A model generated the notes under the pieces. That model did no database searches. It had not been told where the DNA came from and worked only from the letters and a program-made list of their open reading frames with translations. A stretch of DNA of 64,000 nucleotides, from contig OZ010580.1 of the NCBI GenBank assembly GCA_963932145.1, positions 5,363,921-5,427,920 on the forward strand, given 5' to 3'. Positions 32,180-42,309 of this stretch are shown in pieces (position 1 is the first letter of the stretch; each line of letters starts with the position of its first letter). The position numbers and the translations under genes were made by a program. The stretch comes from Acanthosepion lycidas. Lineage: Eukaryota > Mollusca > Cephalopoda > Sepiida > Sepiidae.

Positions 32180-32995
32180 CTGGAGTTTATGGCACCTACT
32201 AAGCAAGATTCAAGGTTATCATACTCTCATACCAGGGATGATAGAAAATTAGTGATGACAATTGTTTAGATGTTTGAGTGATGATACAATTTTTTTTTTT
32301 TTTAAATTAATTAAAATCTATATTAAATGTGGAGTGGGTAGCCATAGTCAAATGTAAATTAAATAACAGAAATGTCCAACAAACAGAATTAACAAAGTTT
32401 GCATTAAAAAGAAAAAGGGGCAAAAATGAAATAATATCAGGCAAGCAAGCAAACAATATATGCAAAGTAAATTAACAGGTAAGAAGGCAAAAAGTTTGTA
32501 AAGTAAGTATTGGTGTCAACACACAAAAACAAGTTCAGACAAGCAATTGTAGCATTTTGTCTTCTAGACAAGGCAAATCTAAACTGAGTTATGTCAAACT
32601 GCAAACCAGACTCTTTAATTGGCTAAGAAAAAAAATTCACAGCATGCATTTGTGTGCTTTTGACTATAAAAGGGGAGACGTAAGTGTTTTGCAGTCATTT
32701 CCAAGAAAGATTGTAAATCAACACTAAAAGCAACAATTTTTTTTAAATAGAAAAAAAAAAAATTTTACTTTTTAACATTCTTTTAATAAATGGAATGTGC
32801 ATACACACACACACACAAAGAAAAAGATAATTTCACACTTCTTTTTAAACTGGTGAACAAAACCTTAATGAAAAAAAAAAAAATGAAATTTAGATATTTG
32901 TAGTATTTATATTAATGGACACTGTCTACATGGCATAGGTAGTACCTCCCCCCCATATGTCACATACATAGGCTCAAAGCATTCTCATTCCTTTT
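32180..32995. other. no recognisable gene
   Basis: A-rich; a (CA)n run at 32802-32816. Nothing assigned. Confidence 0.5.
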
Positions 32996-32999
32996 GTAT

Positions 33000-33255
33000 T
33001 CCATTGGTAAGGAGGAATTTCCACTCAGGCGTAAACTGTTACTTTGTGAAACAGATTCCTGAGAGGATGCTTCTGCGATCACTACAATCTTAACCTCTTC
33101 AGGTCTAAGGTCAGCCATTATCTGTTTGACGTATCTTTATAATATGCACTTCTTACTTCCTCCCTTTACACCCTTATGAACATCATTCAACCGTTTACCT
33201 TGAGTGGCTCTTGGGTATTATATTTGGTGAACAAAAGTATATCAAATAACATTAG
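33000..33255 (+). repeat. family K LINE 3' fragment
   Basis: Plus-sense copy: TTTGTGAAACAGATTCCTGA, GATCACTACAATCTTAACC and, at the end, CCTTGAGTGGCTCTTGGGTA, matching the reverse complements of 12111-12400 and 24190-24460. Confidence 0.65.
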
Positions 33256-33259
33256 GATC

Positions 33260-33565
33260 TAATTGTAAGAATTCATTTGGCTTTAATGAACAAAGCAAGA
33301 AAATTATTTTCCATTTATTTTTGGTTTTTTAAAAAAAAAAAAATTATTAATGAACCATTAACTTCTGTGTATTATGGTTTCTCCTTATCAGCTTACTTGA
33401 AAATACAAGAGAATTTAAAATGATAAACATAGAAAATTTAGTCACAATGCAAGACTGATAATTCCAAATGGAAATCTTTTGAGGAAGACATTAAATGCTT
33501 TTTTTGATTGTGAATAGTTGAAATGTGTTAATTTTCTTTACATAAAAGAAGAATGAATTCTATGC
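33260..33565. other. no recognisable feature
   Basis: AT-rich spacer between LINE fragments. Confidence 0.5.
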
Positions 33566-33569
33566 ATTT

Positions 33570-33795
33570 GTTTTCTATGTGCCTTATCCCTTCAGAATGT
33601 TGGCAATCATGGCTCTCCACAATTTCCTGTTCTTTCTAGCACTTGATAAATTTTTCTCTTTTTGTTATCTCTCCTATGCCCTGTTCTGCCATCCATTTAC
33701 ACAGGTTCAATATGTAGGCTGTGTGTTGTTTTTTTCTGTCTCTTTTACCTTCAATCCTTCAAATGTGATTATCATATTTAACAAACCTTCTATCA
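33570..33795 (-). repeat. family R tail fragment
   Basis: GTGCCTTATCCCTTCAGAAT, AATCATGGCTCTCCACAATT and CATCCATTTACACAGG are the antisense R 3' end. Confidence 0.75.
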
Positions 33796-33799
33796 GTAT

Positions 33800-34390
33800 T
33801 TAAATTAAAATTTGATAAAAAGTGATTCTGAGCATAAAGATTAATTACTAAGGATGTTTCTGTTTAAAGCCATTCAAGATGATTTAACCAAAATGCTTAA
33901 ATAAAAATAGTTGTGGTTTTTATAAGAATTACAGTAAAAATTGAACTAATTTGGTTTTACATTTATTCATTTTTAAAACTTTACTTTTTTACCTTTTATT
34001 AATTTATGTATTACTTCTATTAAAAGAACAAAAAGAACTGAATGGATGAAAATATTTATTTTCTAAGCATTTTAACATTAAGCTTTCAATTGATGATTTA
34101 GTTCTCCAAGTAAAAAGTTTTCCTGCCACTCTGGGTGGCTACATTTACTGAGCAATGGCATGTTTCAATTTTGCAGTTGTGTTGTCATGTCCTGCTAGAA
34201 AAACAATTTAATTACCATGGAGTTGTTTAGCCATTTTCAATGACTAAACAACTCCATGATGTGCTTCATTCCTTTTTGCATAACTTTGAACAAAAACTGG
34301 GAAAAGCCTGGTGTATATTCAAAAAGTGAATGAAAGGAGAAAATATTACCACAATAAGAAAAGAAAGCACAAATCCTGTTTTCAATATAT
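33800..34390. other. no gene; perfect 15-bp hairpin at 34216-34258
   Basis: CATGGAGTTGTTTAG and CTAAACAACTCCATG pair perfectly around a 13-base loop. The surrounding sequence is unassigned. Confidence 0.6.
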
Positions 34391-34394
34391 TGAT

Positions 34395-34570
34395 TACCTT
34401 GTAGAAGGCCCAAGAGGCACTCTAGGTAGAGAGTTACAGAGTAAAAATTAATAGGCACAGTTGAGAATGTGTGAAGAATTTAATGGTTAACCTTAGACCA
34501 TAACAGGTTAAGACTGTAGTGATTGTGAAACTGACTGCAAGGAGGATTCTTCCCCAAAGAGGTTCATGAG
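34395..34570 (-). repeat. family K LINE fragment
   Basis: GAAGGCCCAAGAGGCACTCT through AACAGGTTAAGACTGTAGTG matches the corresponding part of the copy at 12125-12235. Confidence 0.6.
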
Positions 34571-34929
34571 AAGATGTTTGAGATAAAAATCATTTAGGCC
34601 CCACATGACTTTATGTATGTACTAGCCAGTCTAATGGTGGTGCTAATATATCACAAATGTCAATATCATACAGTATATGATTAGTGGCAACCTTAACTGA
34701 AATCAATAATAGGGCTACTTGACCCTGAAAAAGAATTCAATGAAAGGGGATGTAATACTAATGAATAATGCACATTGCTGAAGGTTAATGGTGTTTCTAT
34801 TATGCTACTGATAACTATAAATGATAAAGTGAAAAAGAAAACATTTTGATTTTGGGACAGTTGAATAACTTTTGGGGGATAATTAAAAAAAATTTTTTTT
34901 TTTTTTGGTATGGGCAAACCTGGGCCTTT

Positions 34930-35720
34930 GTGATTGCAAAAAAGTGTGTTAAAAGGACTGTTCACCCCCCCCCCCCGGGACTCAGCTATTAGTTTAACTA
35001 CCTTCACTCCTCGGCAATGTTTATGGTTTTAAAAAGTGTTGTTTAGAATTGTAAAAAAACTAGACACACAAAAGTGAATTTATACATTTTATTTTTGTTC
35101 TTGAGAATTTACAACAAAAATATTAAACACTATTTATTTAGATTGTTTATTTACAAGAATTTTATATTTGCAACATTCTAAAAACCAACACAAATATTTA
35201 TCATCTACCAATTCATAAAGAAATAAATATGAAATTTTTTTTTTTTATTTATAAAGTTATTAAATTATTATAAAGTTATTAAATTATTAAAATCTGTGAA
35301 CTGACTATAAGGAAATCTGTATTTAACATTTCATAAAATTCAAATCTATTGTCAATTAGCCAATGTTTTGTCAACCATTCCATTAAAAAAATATAATAGT
35401 TTTTATTATTTTGTTGTCAATTCTCAAGACCATAAACTATGTATAAATTCAATTTCATCATATGCTTAAATTTTGATCCTGGACGAGCCCCAAAAAATGA
35501 GCACTTCGATGTGGTATAATGGTTGGTAAGCTTGTCTCCCAAATCAATTATAGCTGAGTATTGAGTTTGATCCTCACTGGTTGCCCCATACTTTCAGCCT
35601 CAATCCACATCTAAGCTATGCTTAGAAAATCGCCATTATATATTTAGGTTTTATTACAATTCCAAACATCGCTTTTTAAAGCAAACATTGCCGAGGAGAG
35701 AAGGTAGTTAAAATAATAGC
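34930..35720. repeat. element with long diverged terminal inverted repeats, containing a SINE
   Basis: 34995-35055 (TTAACTACCTTCACTCCTCG..) and 35655-35713 (..CGAGGAGAGAAGGTAGTTAA) are inverted relative to each other over about 60 bases. The right half recurs at 60500-60680 without the tRNA-like insert at about 35470-35640. No transposase seen. Confidence 0.5.
35495..35605 (+). repeat. tRNA-derived SINE (second type)
   Basis: GTGGTATAATGGTTGGTAAG resembles a tRNA A box and GAGTTTGATCCTCACTGG a B box, 45-50 bases apart. The copy at 60500-60680 lacks this segment. Confidence 0.5.
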
Positions 35721-35759
35721 AGTGTCAAGGGAAAGACTGTCCTCTTGACACTCCAATTA

Positions 35760-35945
35760 TTTTGCAGGCATGTTTGTCCATGTTTGCCTTATTACTATCC
35801 TGGGTATGATGATAAACTACGTCCAACAGCAAGGCCACTAATCAGGAGGTTTTGAGGAGTGTGGAACCAGCTTTTAAATGCTGGTGTTCCCAGGCCCACC
35901 CTGACCCGGGGTGGTACCACCTGTTAGGGTCCCAGATATGGTTAA
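35760..35945 (-). repeat. interspersed repeat, possibly 5' part of a LINE
   Basis: Contains CTAATCAGGAGGTTTTGAGG and GTGTGGAACCAGC, whose reverse complement recurs at 43720-43860 (CACACTCCTCAAAACCTCC). CACCTGTTAGGGTCCCAG recurs inverted at 50100-50130, just before a family R copy. Confidence 0.5.
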
Positions 35946-35994
35946 TAGTTAACCCCAAACTAAAGTATAAAAGTCTTATGAAAGTGTAAAAATA

Positions 35995-36150
35995 GGATTT
36001 AATACCAGAAATACTTTGTAAAAAAAATTATTACCAGAAATAAATTTTTCAAGAAAATAAAACTGTTACCAGCTATACATTTTTGAGGAAAAAAAAATAT
36101 TACCAGAAATAGATTTTTGACAAAACAAAATATTACCAGGAAAAAAAGTT
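35995..36150. repeat. minisatellite, about 36-bp unit
   Basis: TTACCAGAAATA-like units recur near 36000, 36033, 36068, 36103 and 36132, each followed by TTTTTxxxxAAAA. Confidence 0.65.
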
Positions 36151-36234
36151 GTCAGCATTAAATAATGCCATAAAACAAACCAAACCAAAATTTGCCTTAA
36201 TAATAATAATGAAGCAGAAAATAAAATAAAATTA

Positions 36235-36412
36235 TTCTGTTAGTAAGAAGGAAGTTTCTTCCCAAGGACAGCTACTTTGTGGAAAATACTCCTGAGAGGA
36301 AACTTTTCTGATCACTACAATCTTAACCTCTTCAAGTTTTGTGTCAGACATTATCTATCCTACATATCCTCATAATCTGCACTTCCACTTTTTATGTCCA
36401 TACATTCACATT
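36235..36412 (+). repeat. family K LINE fragment truncated by a SINE
   Basis: GAAGTTTCTTCCCAAGGACA through GATCACTACAATCTTAACC matches the K copy at 33010-33100. The 3' part is lost where the 5S-tRNA SINE begins. Confidence 0.6.
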
Positions 36413-36415
36413 TGC

Positions 36416-36640
36416 TAACTTGTTAAGCAATACTTAACCTGGTCAGTACTTAGGTGGATGACCATTTGGGAATATCAGGTGCTGTAAAGTGGTGTAATGA
36501 TAAGTTTGAAATTAGAAATCTGAGAGCTGAGTTCAAATTCCAGTCAGGTTTGTTATATTCACTTATATGTAAATACACTTGGGAAAGGTATGAATCCATT
36601 TCTTCTCTCAGCTATGGATTAATTAGGAGGACTTTTATCA
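36416..36640 (+). repeat. 5S-rRNA/tRNA composite SINE
   Basis: TTAAGCAATACTTAACCTGG, then TCAGTACTTAGGTGGATGAC and TTTGGGAATATCAGGTGCTG, is the 3' half of 5S rRNA including its internal promoter region. Next come the tRNA-like AAGTGGTGTAATGATAAG head, GAGTTCAAATTCCAGTC B box, and a tail with CTTGGGAAAGGTATGAATCC. Confidence 0.75.
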
Positions 36641-36644
36641 GTAA

Positions 36645-37295
36645 AGAATTATCTCAAAAATATCTTACAATATAAAATATTTTCTCACTTTACATGACCT
36701 GCAAAAGGTTAAGGCATAAAAAACAAATCAATCATTTACTAATTCACCTCTTTGAGTAGCTTGGGCCTTGGATTCATTGACTATTTGTGAAAAAGAAATT
36801 CAACTGAAAAACAAAAACAAGTCTGTGTAGGATGTTGTAGCATCGCTTTTTATTATGTAAGTTAAATTCAATTTGAATAAATGTTAGTCTGAGACCAAAT
36901 GTCACACACATACACACACACGCACACAACCTGCAAATGCAGATAAATGTGTTCTTGACAGAACAGTCTCAGATAGGTCCATATCTTTTAACATATTTCA
37001 CAGAAATAATCTTCCAAATTATCGTCAGATTTAATTTTTTTTTTCTTAAAATTTTTTCTTGATTTTTTTTTCTTTCTTTTATGACTTTAAAAATATTTTT
37101 AAAAATCTACATGGAGCAGATTTTTTCTTTCTTTTTTTTTTTTTTTTAAATTTTTTTTTTTTTTTTTTTTTCATTTCAAATCAAAATTTAATAATTTTAA
37201 TTTCAAATTTTTTTTTTTTTAATACTTTTATGGGGGAGGACTAGAGTGGAGAAATGGCAACTGTTTTCAGAACTTTTTTAAAATCTTAAACCTTT
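36645..37295 (-). other. 3' flank of the sulfotransferase gene
   Basis: Strongly T-rich on the plus strand, so A-rich in the gene's sense, with several 10-25-base runs at 37030-37220. AATAAA-type hexamers occur in the sense strand around 36848, but no cleavage site can be fixed. This probably includes the 3' UTR. Confidence 0.4.
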
Positions 37296-38282
37296 CTAAG
37301 GCCAGTTGAACTTTTGACCAATCATCTGATACAAACGATGATTATAGGGCTGAAAAAACTTTTGGAGTCGGTCTAAGACAAATGGATCCACTCTTGGATG
37401 TTTTCGTCCTTTTGTACGAGAAAGGCAGTGTACTGTGGTCGTGTTCCGGGCACAGTAGAAGCCCCGTGTCTTATTAAAATAAAAGTTGTCCATAGTAAAT
37501 CTATGATCTAACTGCAAGAAGGTTTCAACTTTACGAAGTTCATGCAATGGGTCATGCAATAATACATCACCATCGACAAAATGTATCTGTTCTAATGGGA
37601 AAAGCCGCATCCATCGTAAAAGATGTTTGCAGTACATGCTAGTGTCCACAGCACGGTAATCCGTATCGACCTTGCCAATCATTGTGTCCATTGCAAGATC
37701 TTCAAAACGGTAACATGTCTTATTCTCTGCAATCCTGTTATGACACACTTGAGTGTAATCTGATATCACGCGTGTCGTAGGATCTCTGAGAATTATCAAG
37801 AGTTTTATTGTCTGGTTCATTTTGTACAGTCGTTCAGGAACCTTTTTTGTGATGAAATAAGCTGGTGTCTTTTCTATGGTGATTTCATCTGGGTAAGTGA
37901 AAGGCATCTGTTGGCGATACCATTCGAGTCCTTTGTTATAACGGTCGTCTTTATTGAAAAAATGGACTTCATGTCTGGCGATTTTGATGTTTGGATGGAC
38001 TGATAAAAATTCTAGCAGAGCCCGCGTGCCACATTTCCTAACTCCAATGATTATGCAGCTCGGGTGTCGCTGTAGCAGATCTCCAGAATGGTTCTTCCGG
38101 TCAGACTGCTCCTGTAAAAGTCTACGATAGATGCTCTGAGGAATTGTGTCCTTAAGCTTGTATGTTCTTGTGTCAAGCATATCAAAGATTCCTTTTTGAT
38201 TGAATAAGAATCCAATAAAGAAATACTGCACAGCTACTATGAGCAGGCAAATGGTGTAACGGAGGCTGCGGGATGATGCCAT
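37296..38282 (-). CDS. HS3ST5: heparan sulfate glucosamine 3-O-sulfotransferase (HS3ST5-like)
   Basis: Golgi type II membrane enzyme that transfers sulfate from PAPS to the 3-OH of glucosamine in heparan sulfate. The 328 residues start with a short cytoplasmic tail and a signal-anchor helix (about 9-27). The sulfotransferase domain begins at about 74. Visible landmarks: 5'-phosphosulfate loop VRKCGTRALL (81-90), EVHFF with the likely catalytic Glu105, EKTPAYF (137-143), 3'-phosphate site RDPTTRVISDYTQ (166-178, with R166 and S174), VDGD (236-239), C277/C286 (likely disulfide), KGRKHP (291-296). N-X-S/T sites lie at 64, 156, 187, 270 and 280. The C-terminus ..FNWP and YKMNQTIKLL favour HS3ST5 over HS3ST1. 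The start has a strong context (ACAATGG). One uninterrupted exon; length matches the family. Confidence 0.95.
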   Translation of the reverse strand: MASSRSLRYTICLLIVAVQYFFIGFLFNQKGIFDMLDTRTYKLKDTIPQSIYRRLLQEQSDRKNHSGDLLQRHPSCIIIGVRKCGTRALLEFLSVHPNIKIARHEVHFFNKDDRYNKGLEWYRQQMPFTYPDEITIEKTPAYFITKKVPERLYKMNQTIKLLIILRDPTTRVISDYTQVCHNRIAENKTCYRFEDLAMDTMIGKVDTDYRAVDTSMYCKHLLRWMRLFPLEQIHFVDGDVLLHDPLHELRKVETFLQLDHRFTMDNFYFNKTRGFYCARNTTTVHCLSRTKGRKHPRVDPFVLDRLQKFFQPYNHRLYQMIGQKFNWP

Positions 38283-38398
38283 TGTGGTCCCAGTTAAATA
38301 TCCATTGGCACATCGGTTTCCTCATCCAAAATGGAGATGGTGGTGGTAGTGGTGAGGAAATGATTTTGTTATGAAGTCTTTATGATGCTGGTTAGGCC
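38283..38398 (-). other. 5' untranslated part of the coding exon with upstream ATGs
   Basis: If the acceptor at 38399 is used, this 116-base leader precedes the start codon. It holds an out-of-frame ATG at 38325 that opens a 47-codon frame overlapping the start and ending at 38182. A three-codon frame (38305-38294) also lies here. Both could lower initiation at the main start. Confidence 0.55.
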
Positions 38399-38422
38399 CT
38401 AAAAAAAGAAGAAAAAGGGAAA
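38399..38422 (-). other. predicted splice acceptor
   Basis: In the gene sense the sequence is a pyrimidine tract (CCCTTTTTCTTCTTTTTTTAG) running into the leader. It is the best acceptor near the gene and suggests an upstream untranslated exon outside this exon. Confidence 0.6.
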
Positions 38423-38424
38423 CT

Positions 38425-39025
38425 TTTAGAATTTTATGAAAATCTGATAATGAATATAATAAACTGAATTTTAATTTTTTTTCATTGAATTTTGTTAAAT
38501 AAAGAAATAAAATAGAAAGCATTCAGAGAGTGCATACTAACACCATTATCACTAAAAATTGAAAGAATATCAGTTCATAAGATGGATATGATGTTGGGGA
38601 GGTTACTGGGTTTTTTTTCCATATATTTTGTACTGTAGTTTTAATGTATAAAAAATCTCCAAATTTAAAAAAAAAAAAGCTCTACTCAAAAACCCAATAA
38701 AATGTTTTGGGCTTACTCCTCCACAAAATTATCATTTTTAAAGATATTGTGTAGAGAAACAGATAAATATGTTTGAATAACCACTGTCCATTTTTGTTTT
38801 CAGAGGTAATACAAAAGAATCAATCAATGTCCCTCTGATTATTTGTAAAATGAAAAACAAAGTAAAATAATTTACTAAAAAAAATTGAAAGAGAACTTCA
38901 GCAATTCTAACTTTCATTTTGTTCATTCTTTTTGCCAAGAAAAGGCCGAATAATTGATTAAAAGAAAAATGAGTTTTAGGATATAAATGCTACTTTGTTG
39001 GAAAATGGAAGAGATGAATATGCAA
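38425..39025. other. no recognisable feature; probably intron
   Basis: AT-rich sequence upstream of the acceptor, without repeats that I could match. Intronic status is inferred from the acceptor. Confidence 0.4.
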
Positions 39026-39029
39026 CATG

Positions 39030-39495
39030 GTTGGTCCTGATCTGACATTCCTTCTGCAGTTGCTTTCTCACAGACATGCTGTGGCTTCCCTCTGTCTTTT
39101 CTACAAGTACTTTCATAGCAACTGCTCCAATGAGCTATTTTCACTATTTCCAAAATTGCATGAATTTAAGCATGCTACTAAGTTGGCATCTTGGTCCTAT
39201 CCTTTCACTGTTGAAACAGACTACATGTAGCCATCTCTTCTACTACCACAGCTTGTTATCTTGCACCTCCTGTCAGTGGAACTCCATTCCTATCACTTGC
39301 TTCCCTGATAGCTATAATCGTCAAATATTCAAATGTAATGTCAATCAACATCTTCTGATGCCTTGAACTTTATCACTGTCCTTCTCTTTATCCTTTTCCC
39401 AAACACTCCTCTTTACTCTTACTCTCTGTAACTCCTTGTGTACAAGTGACACTCCAACCTTGCTTGGGGCAATTTGCTTAAAAAAAAAAAAGTCA
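39030..39495 (+). pseudogene. family J LINE, C-terminal/3' end
   Basis: The plus strand encodes DLTFLLQLLSHRHAVASLCL, FYKYFHSNCSNELFSLFPKL and, in other frames, HEF..ATKLASWSYPFTVET and CFPDSYNRQIFKCNVNQHLL. It ends ACCTTGCTTGGGGCAATTTG plus poly-A. Frameshifted but well conserved. Confidence 0.85.
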
Positions 39496-39499
39496 CTGA

Positions 39500-39820
39500 A
39501 TACAACTACTTCACAATAGTTACCCAGTTTAGTAAAGCTGATAACCAATTGCATGTGAGAAAGATTTTACTACCAGAGGTATATAAGAGGATGGAAACTG
39601 AGGTAAACACTGTTTTCTGAAGATTGTGTTCAAGCATGAAACAGTCTGTTGCCACTTGGTACTGAACTCATATTGACTCTTCTATTTACATATGCTCTAT
39701 CCTAGATATAAAGCACTTTAACTTAAATATAGCATACATTAAGATATCTATATGTTATTAAAGACAACATTTTCCAAATTACAAATAATCCTTTTCAGAT
39801 AGGGAGGTAATTCTGTCAGA
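39500..39820. other. no recognisable feature
   Basis: Unassigned. Confidence 0.45.
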
Positions 39821-39824
39821 CATT

Positions 39825-39970
39825 GACCCAAGCTAATTTTGGAAGAAATTGCCTATTCCATAGCACTCACTAGTTCTACAAAATTCACCATTTGTCTCTA
39901 CTTATTCTGATGATGACGTCAGGAAGACAAAAGCTTAAATCATATTTCTTCCAAAATGAACTTCGGACAA
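39825..39970 (+). repeat. inverted repeat with partial hammerhead-like motifs
   Basis: ATTTTGGAAGAAAT (39836-39849) and ATTTCTTCCAAAAT (39944-39957) pair across a loop. The loop contains CUGAUGA (39909 region) and CAAAAGC, one change from CGAAAGC. A cleavage site cannot be placed. Possibly another PLE end. Confidence 0.35.
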
Positions 39971-39974
39971 TTTT

Positions 39975-40900
39975 TGACTGTATTTCTTCATTATCTGAGA
40001 AAGATTATTATAGGTTCTCACATATACCTTAGATTTATCATCTATTTATAAAAAAAATTCAAAATGTTCAATCTAATTCTTAGGTTAGATTTTTGAGGTG
40101 ATGAATCATTTCTATATAAACATAATGTTGTTTATGAATTCTTATGTCCTTTCGGACATTCTCTCCAACACTAACAATTATTACATTGGCCCCACATGCA
40201 CCACACACTTGTAGGTTAACTTGTCATTTGTCAAAATTTATGCACTTCACACACACATAGACGAACATATGACAAATAGACAAAATAATTTTAATAATAG
40301 ACACATTTTAGTTAGATACAGTGAAAAGAAAGACCCTAAATTCTGGAAGTTGTTGTAATAAGAGAAGCAGCCAATATTAAATAAGCTATTTTTTTCTATA
40401 GAGGAATGTATATTGAAGTGTATTTAATATAAAAAAAACAAAAAAAAAATTAAAAACCAATTGCATAACTACACACAAAGCAATCATTGAAAATGAATGT
40501 AGCAACATTTGAAAGTATTCAGGGGTGAGAGAATAAAATAAAAGCTAAAATGAATTTTGGCAAATTTACTGCTAACACAAGAACTTATTTAGAATTTTTG
40601 AAAGATTTTAATAAAAAAAATTGATAGACAGAACTTGTCCATATTATTTAACAAAAGATGTTTAAAAGGTTCCAATAAAATAAGAAGTTTACTTATACTC
40701 CTCCCAACAAACACAAAGGAAAAATGAAATGATCCTTTTGTTTACATATGCTAGGCAGATATAATTTGATACGTACAGCTTCAAGAACTTTAAGGTGAGG
40801 TGAGCTCTATGTAAAACAGAAAAAATGTCATCATATTTGGCAGCACAGTCTGGGTTGTCCAATGGACAAGTCATTATATAATAATATATATGTGTTGTAC
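39975..40900. other. no recognisable gene
   Basis: AT-rich. A 90-codon minus frame at 40689-40961 runs into the repeat below and shows no motif. Confidence 0.5.
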
Positions 40901-40904
40901 CTAT

Positions 40905-40988
40905 TGGAAAGTGCTCAATATCAGTGATAGAGCTAACATTTAGTTGGATTGATGTGACCATGTGTTTTGCAAACTCACATCAATCCAA

Positions 40989-40992
<4 letters not shown>
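40905..40992 (+). repeat. core-less sibling of the 1710-1801 ribozyme repeat
   Basis: GTGCTCAATATCAGTGATAG leads into an 18-bp perfect inverted repeat (40940-40957 with 40975-40992). Its arms equal the outer stem I arms of the ribozyme at 1710-1801, but only 17 bases remain between them and all catalytic motifs are gone. Confidence 0.75.
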
Positions 40993-41045
<53 letters not shown>

Positions 41046-41098
41046 TAGCAGTATAACTTTATATATATATATATATATATATACTAGTAGTATAACTG

Positions 41099-41139
<41 letters not shown>

Positions 41140-41168
41140 TAGCAGTATAACTATATATATATATATAA
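40993..41168. repeat. (TA)n interspersed with CTAGCAGTATAAC units
   Basis: Three CTAG(C/T)AGTATAACT motifs are separated by TA runs of 20-50 bases, forming a higher-order tandem array. Confidence 0.85.
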
Positions 41169-41214
41169 TCTCTGACAGTGAGTACTGGTGGTAATAAAAC
41201 AGTGCTGGATATAA

Positions 41215-41312
41215 ACTTTTTAATTTTTTAAAGATTGTAGTTGATAGGAATGAAGGAAGCCAGAAGAGAGTTCCAAAAGTGAGAAATGCAGGGGAAGAAA
41301 CTATTAGCTATT
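41215..41312 (-). repeat. family J LINE short 3' fragment
   Basis: TTTTTAAAGATTGTAGTTGA through GAAACTATTAGC is the antisense LQKFK..LWNSL segment, as at 60190-60270. Confidence 0.6.
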
Positions 41313-41397
41313 ATTATATAGTGTTCTTTACAAGTATTTGTTGCATTGATTATTTATTTTTGTATGATACTGAAATTGATTAATGCATTTCAGTCTA

Positions 41398-41440
41398 CGA
41401 AGGGGATGCTGAAAAGTTCTCAAACCAACCAAGAGGTGAT
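41398..41440 (+). repeat. mariner terminal fragment
   Basis: TACGAAGGGGATGCTGAAAA followed by GTTCTCAAACCAACCAAGAG is typical of the end of a mariner element; no transposase follows. Confidence 0.5.
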
Positions 41441-41499
41441 TGCCAAAAAAAAAAAAAAAAAACACAAAAAAGATGTTTGGTTAATTGATCCACAGATGG

Positions 41500-41745
41500 T
41501 AAATACTGGCAATTAGTCAGTTGCTAGTCATCATCACATGCCCATGTTCTTTTGCATGATCACACCCTGGATGGCTAGATATCCACTAAATCCCTGTCCA
41601 CACTCTGGATAGCTAGATGTCCCTTAAATCCCAGCAAACATTCAGTTACTGGTCGTCGTCACTTGTCCATGCTTTGCAGGGAGCTAAATGTTGATTAAAT
41701 CTTGTCAATTAGTCACTGGTCATTGTCACTAAGTGTTTGAGAAAT
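41500..41745. repeat. degenerate tandem repeat, roughly 90-bp unit
   Basis: CACACCCTGGATGGCTAGAT and CACACTCTGGATAGCTAGAT, and AATTAGTCAGTTGCTAGTCA, CATTCAGTTACTGGTCGTCG and AATTAGTCACTGGTCATTGT, recur in order. Confidence 0.6.
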
Positions 41746-41754
41746 GGTTTAGCC

Positions 41755-41815
41755 CAAGAAATTATCATCATCATGATTATGGCTATCATCATCACTTATT
41801 ATCATCAACATTATA
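41755..41815. repeat. (ATC)n-like microsatellite
   Basis: Imperfect ATC/ATT triplets. Confidence 0.75.
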
Positions 41816-41859
41816 TTTAGATCTTGGTGAAAAATAAATATATATAAAATCTTGTTCAG

Positions 41860-42300
41860 ACTGTTGTCCTCATCTTTATTGCCACATCCATATTGTTTCA
41901 GCTGTTGTACGCACCAGACTTCTTTGGGTGATATATATTAGAATTTTGACCCGAGCTCAGGGATACAAGGCCCAGTGGATAAAAGTGTTGGTTGAAGTAG
42001 TCCAAAAAGTGACTTGTCTCAAAGAGTTGTGATTTTAAATACCTGGCCACAGCAGAGGGAACAAAAACTTATATAGTTTAGTTACTAAAGGTAAATGAAA
42101 CTAAGATATTCAGAAAAGGCATGGCATGTGAAATTAGAACAATCTCTGTGGATTAAATAAAGGGTTTCGTTCAAAATTCCAATATATATCCTCTGAATAA
42201 GGCTGAAGTGTACAACTGCCCAAAACATTGTGAACATGGCAATAAAGATGAGGCCAAGTCTAAAAGATGTTGATACCTCATCTCAGATATATAGAGAGAT
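41860..42300. repeat. fold-back repeat pair with a tRNA-like insert
   Basis: 41865-41955 and 42165-42290 are inverted relative to each other (TTGTCCTCATCTTTATTGCC against GGCAATAAAGATGAGGCCAA). The same pair in tighter form is at 51608-51835. Between them, 41962-42060 has tRNA-like A and B box remnants (GGCCCAGTGGATAAAAG, TGATTTTAAATACC). Confidence 0.55.
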
Positions 42301-42309
42301 AGTTGAACA

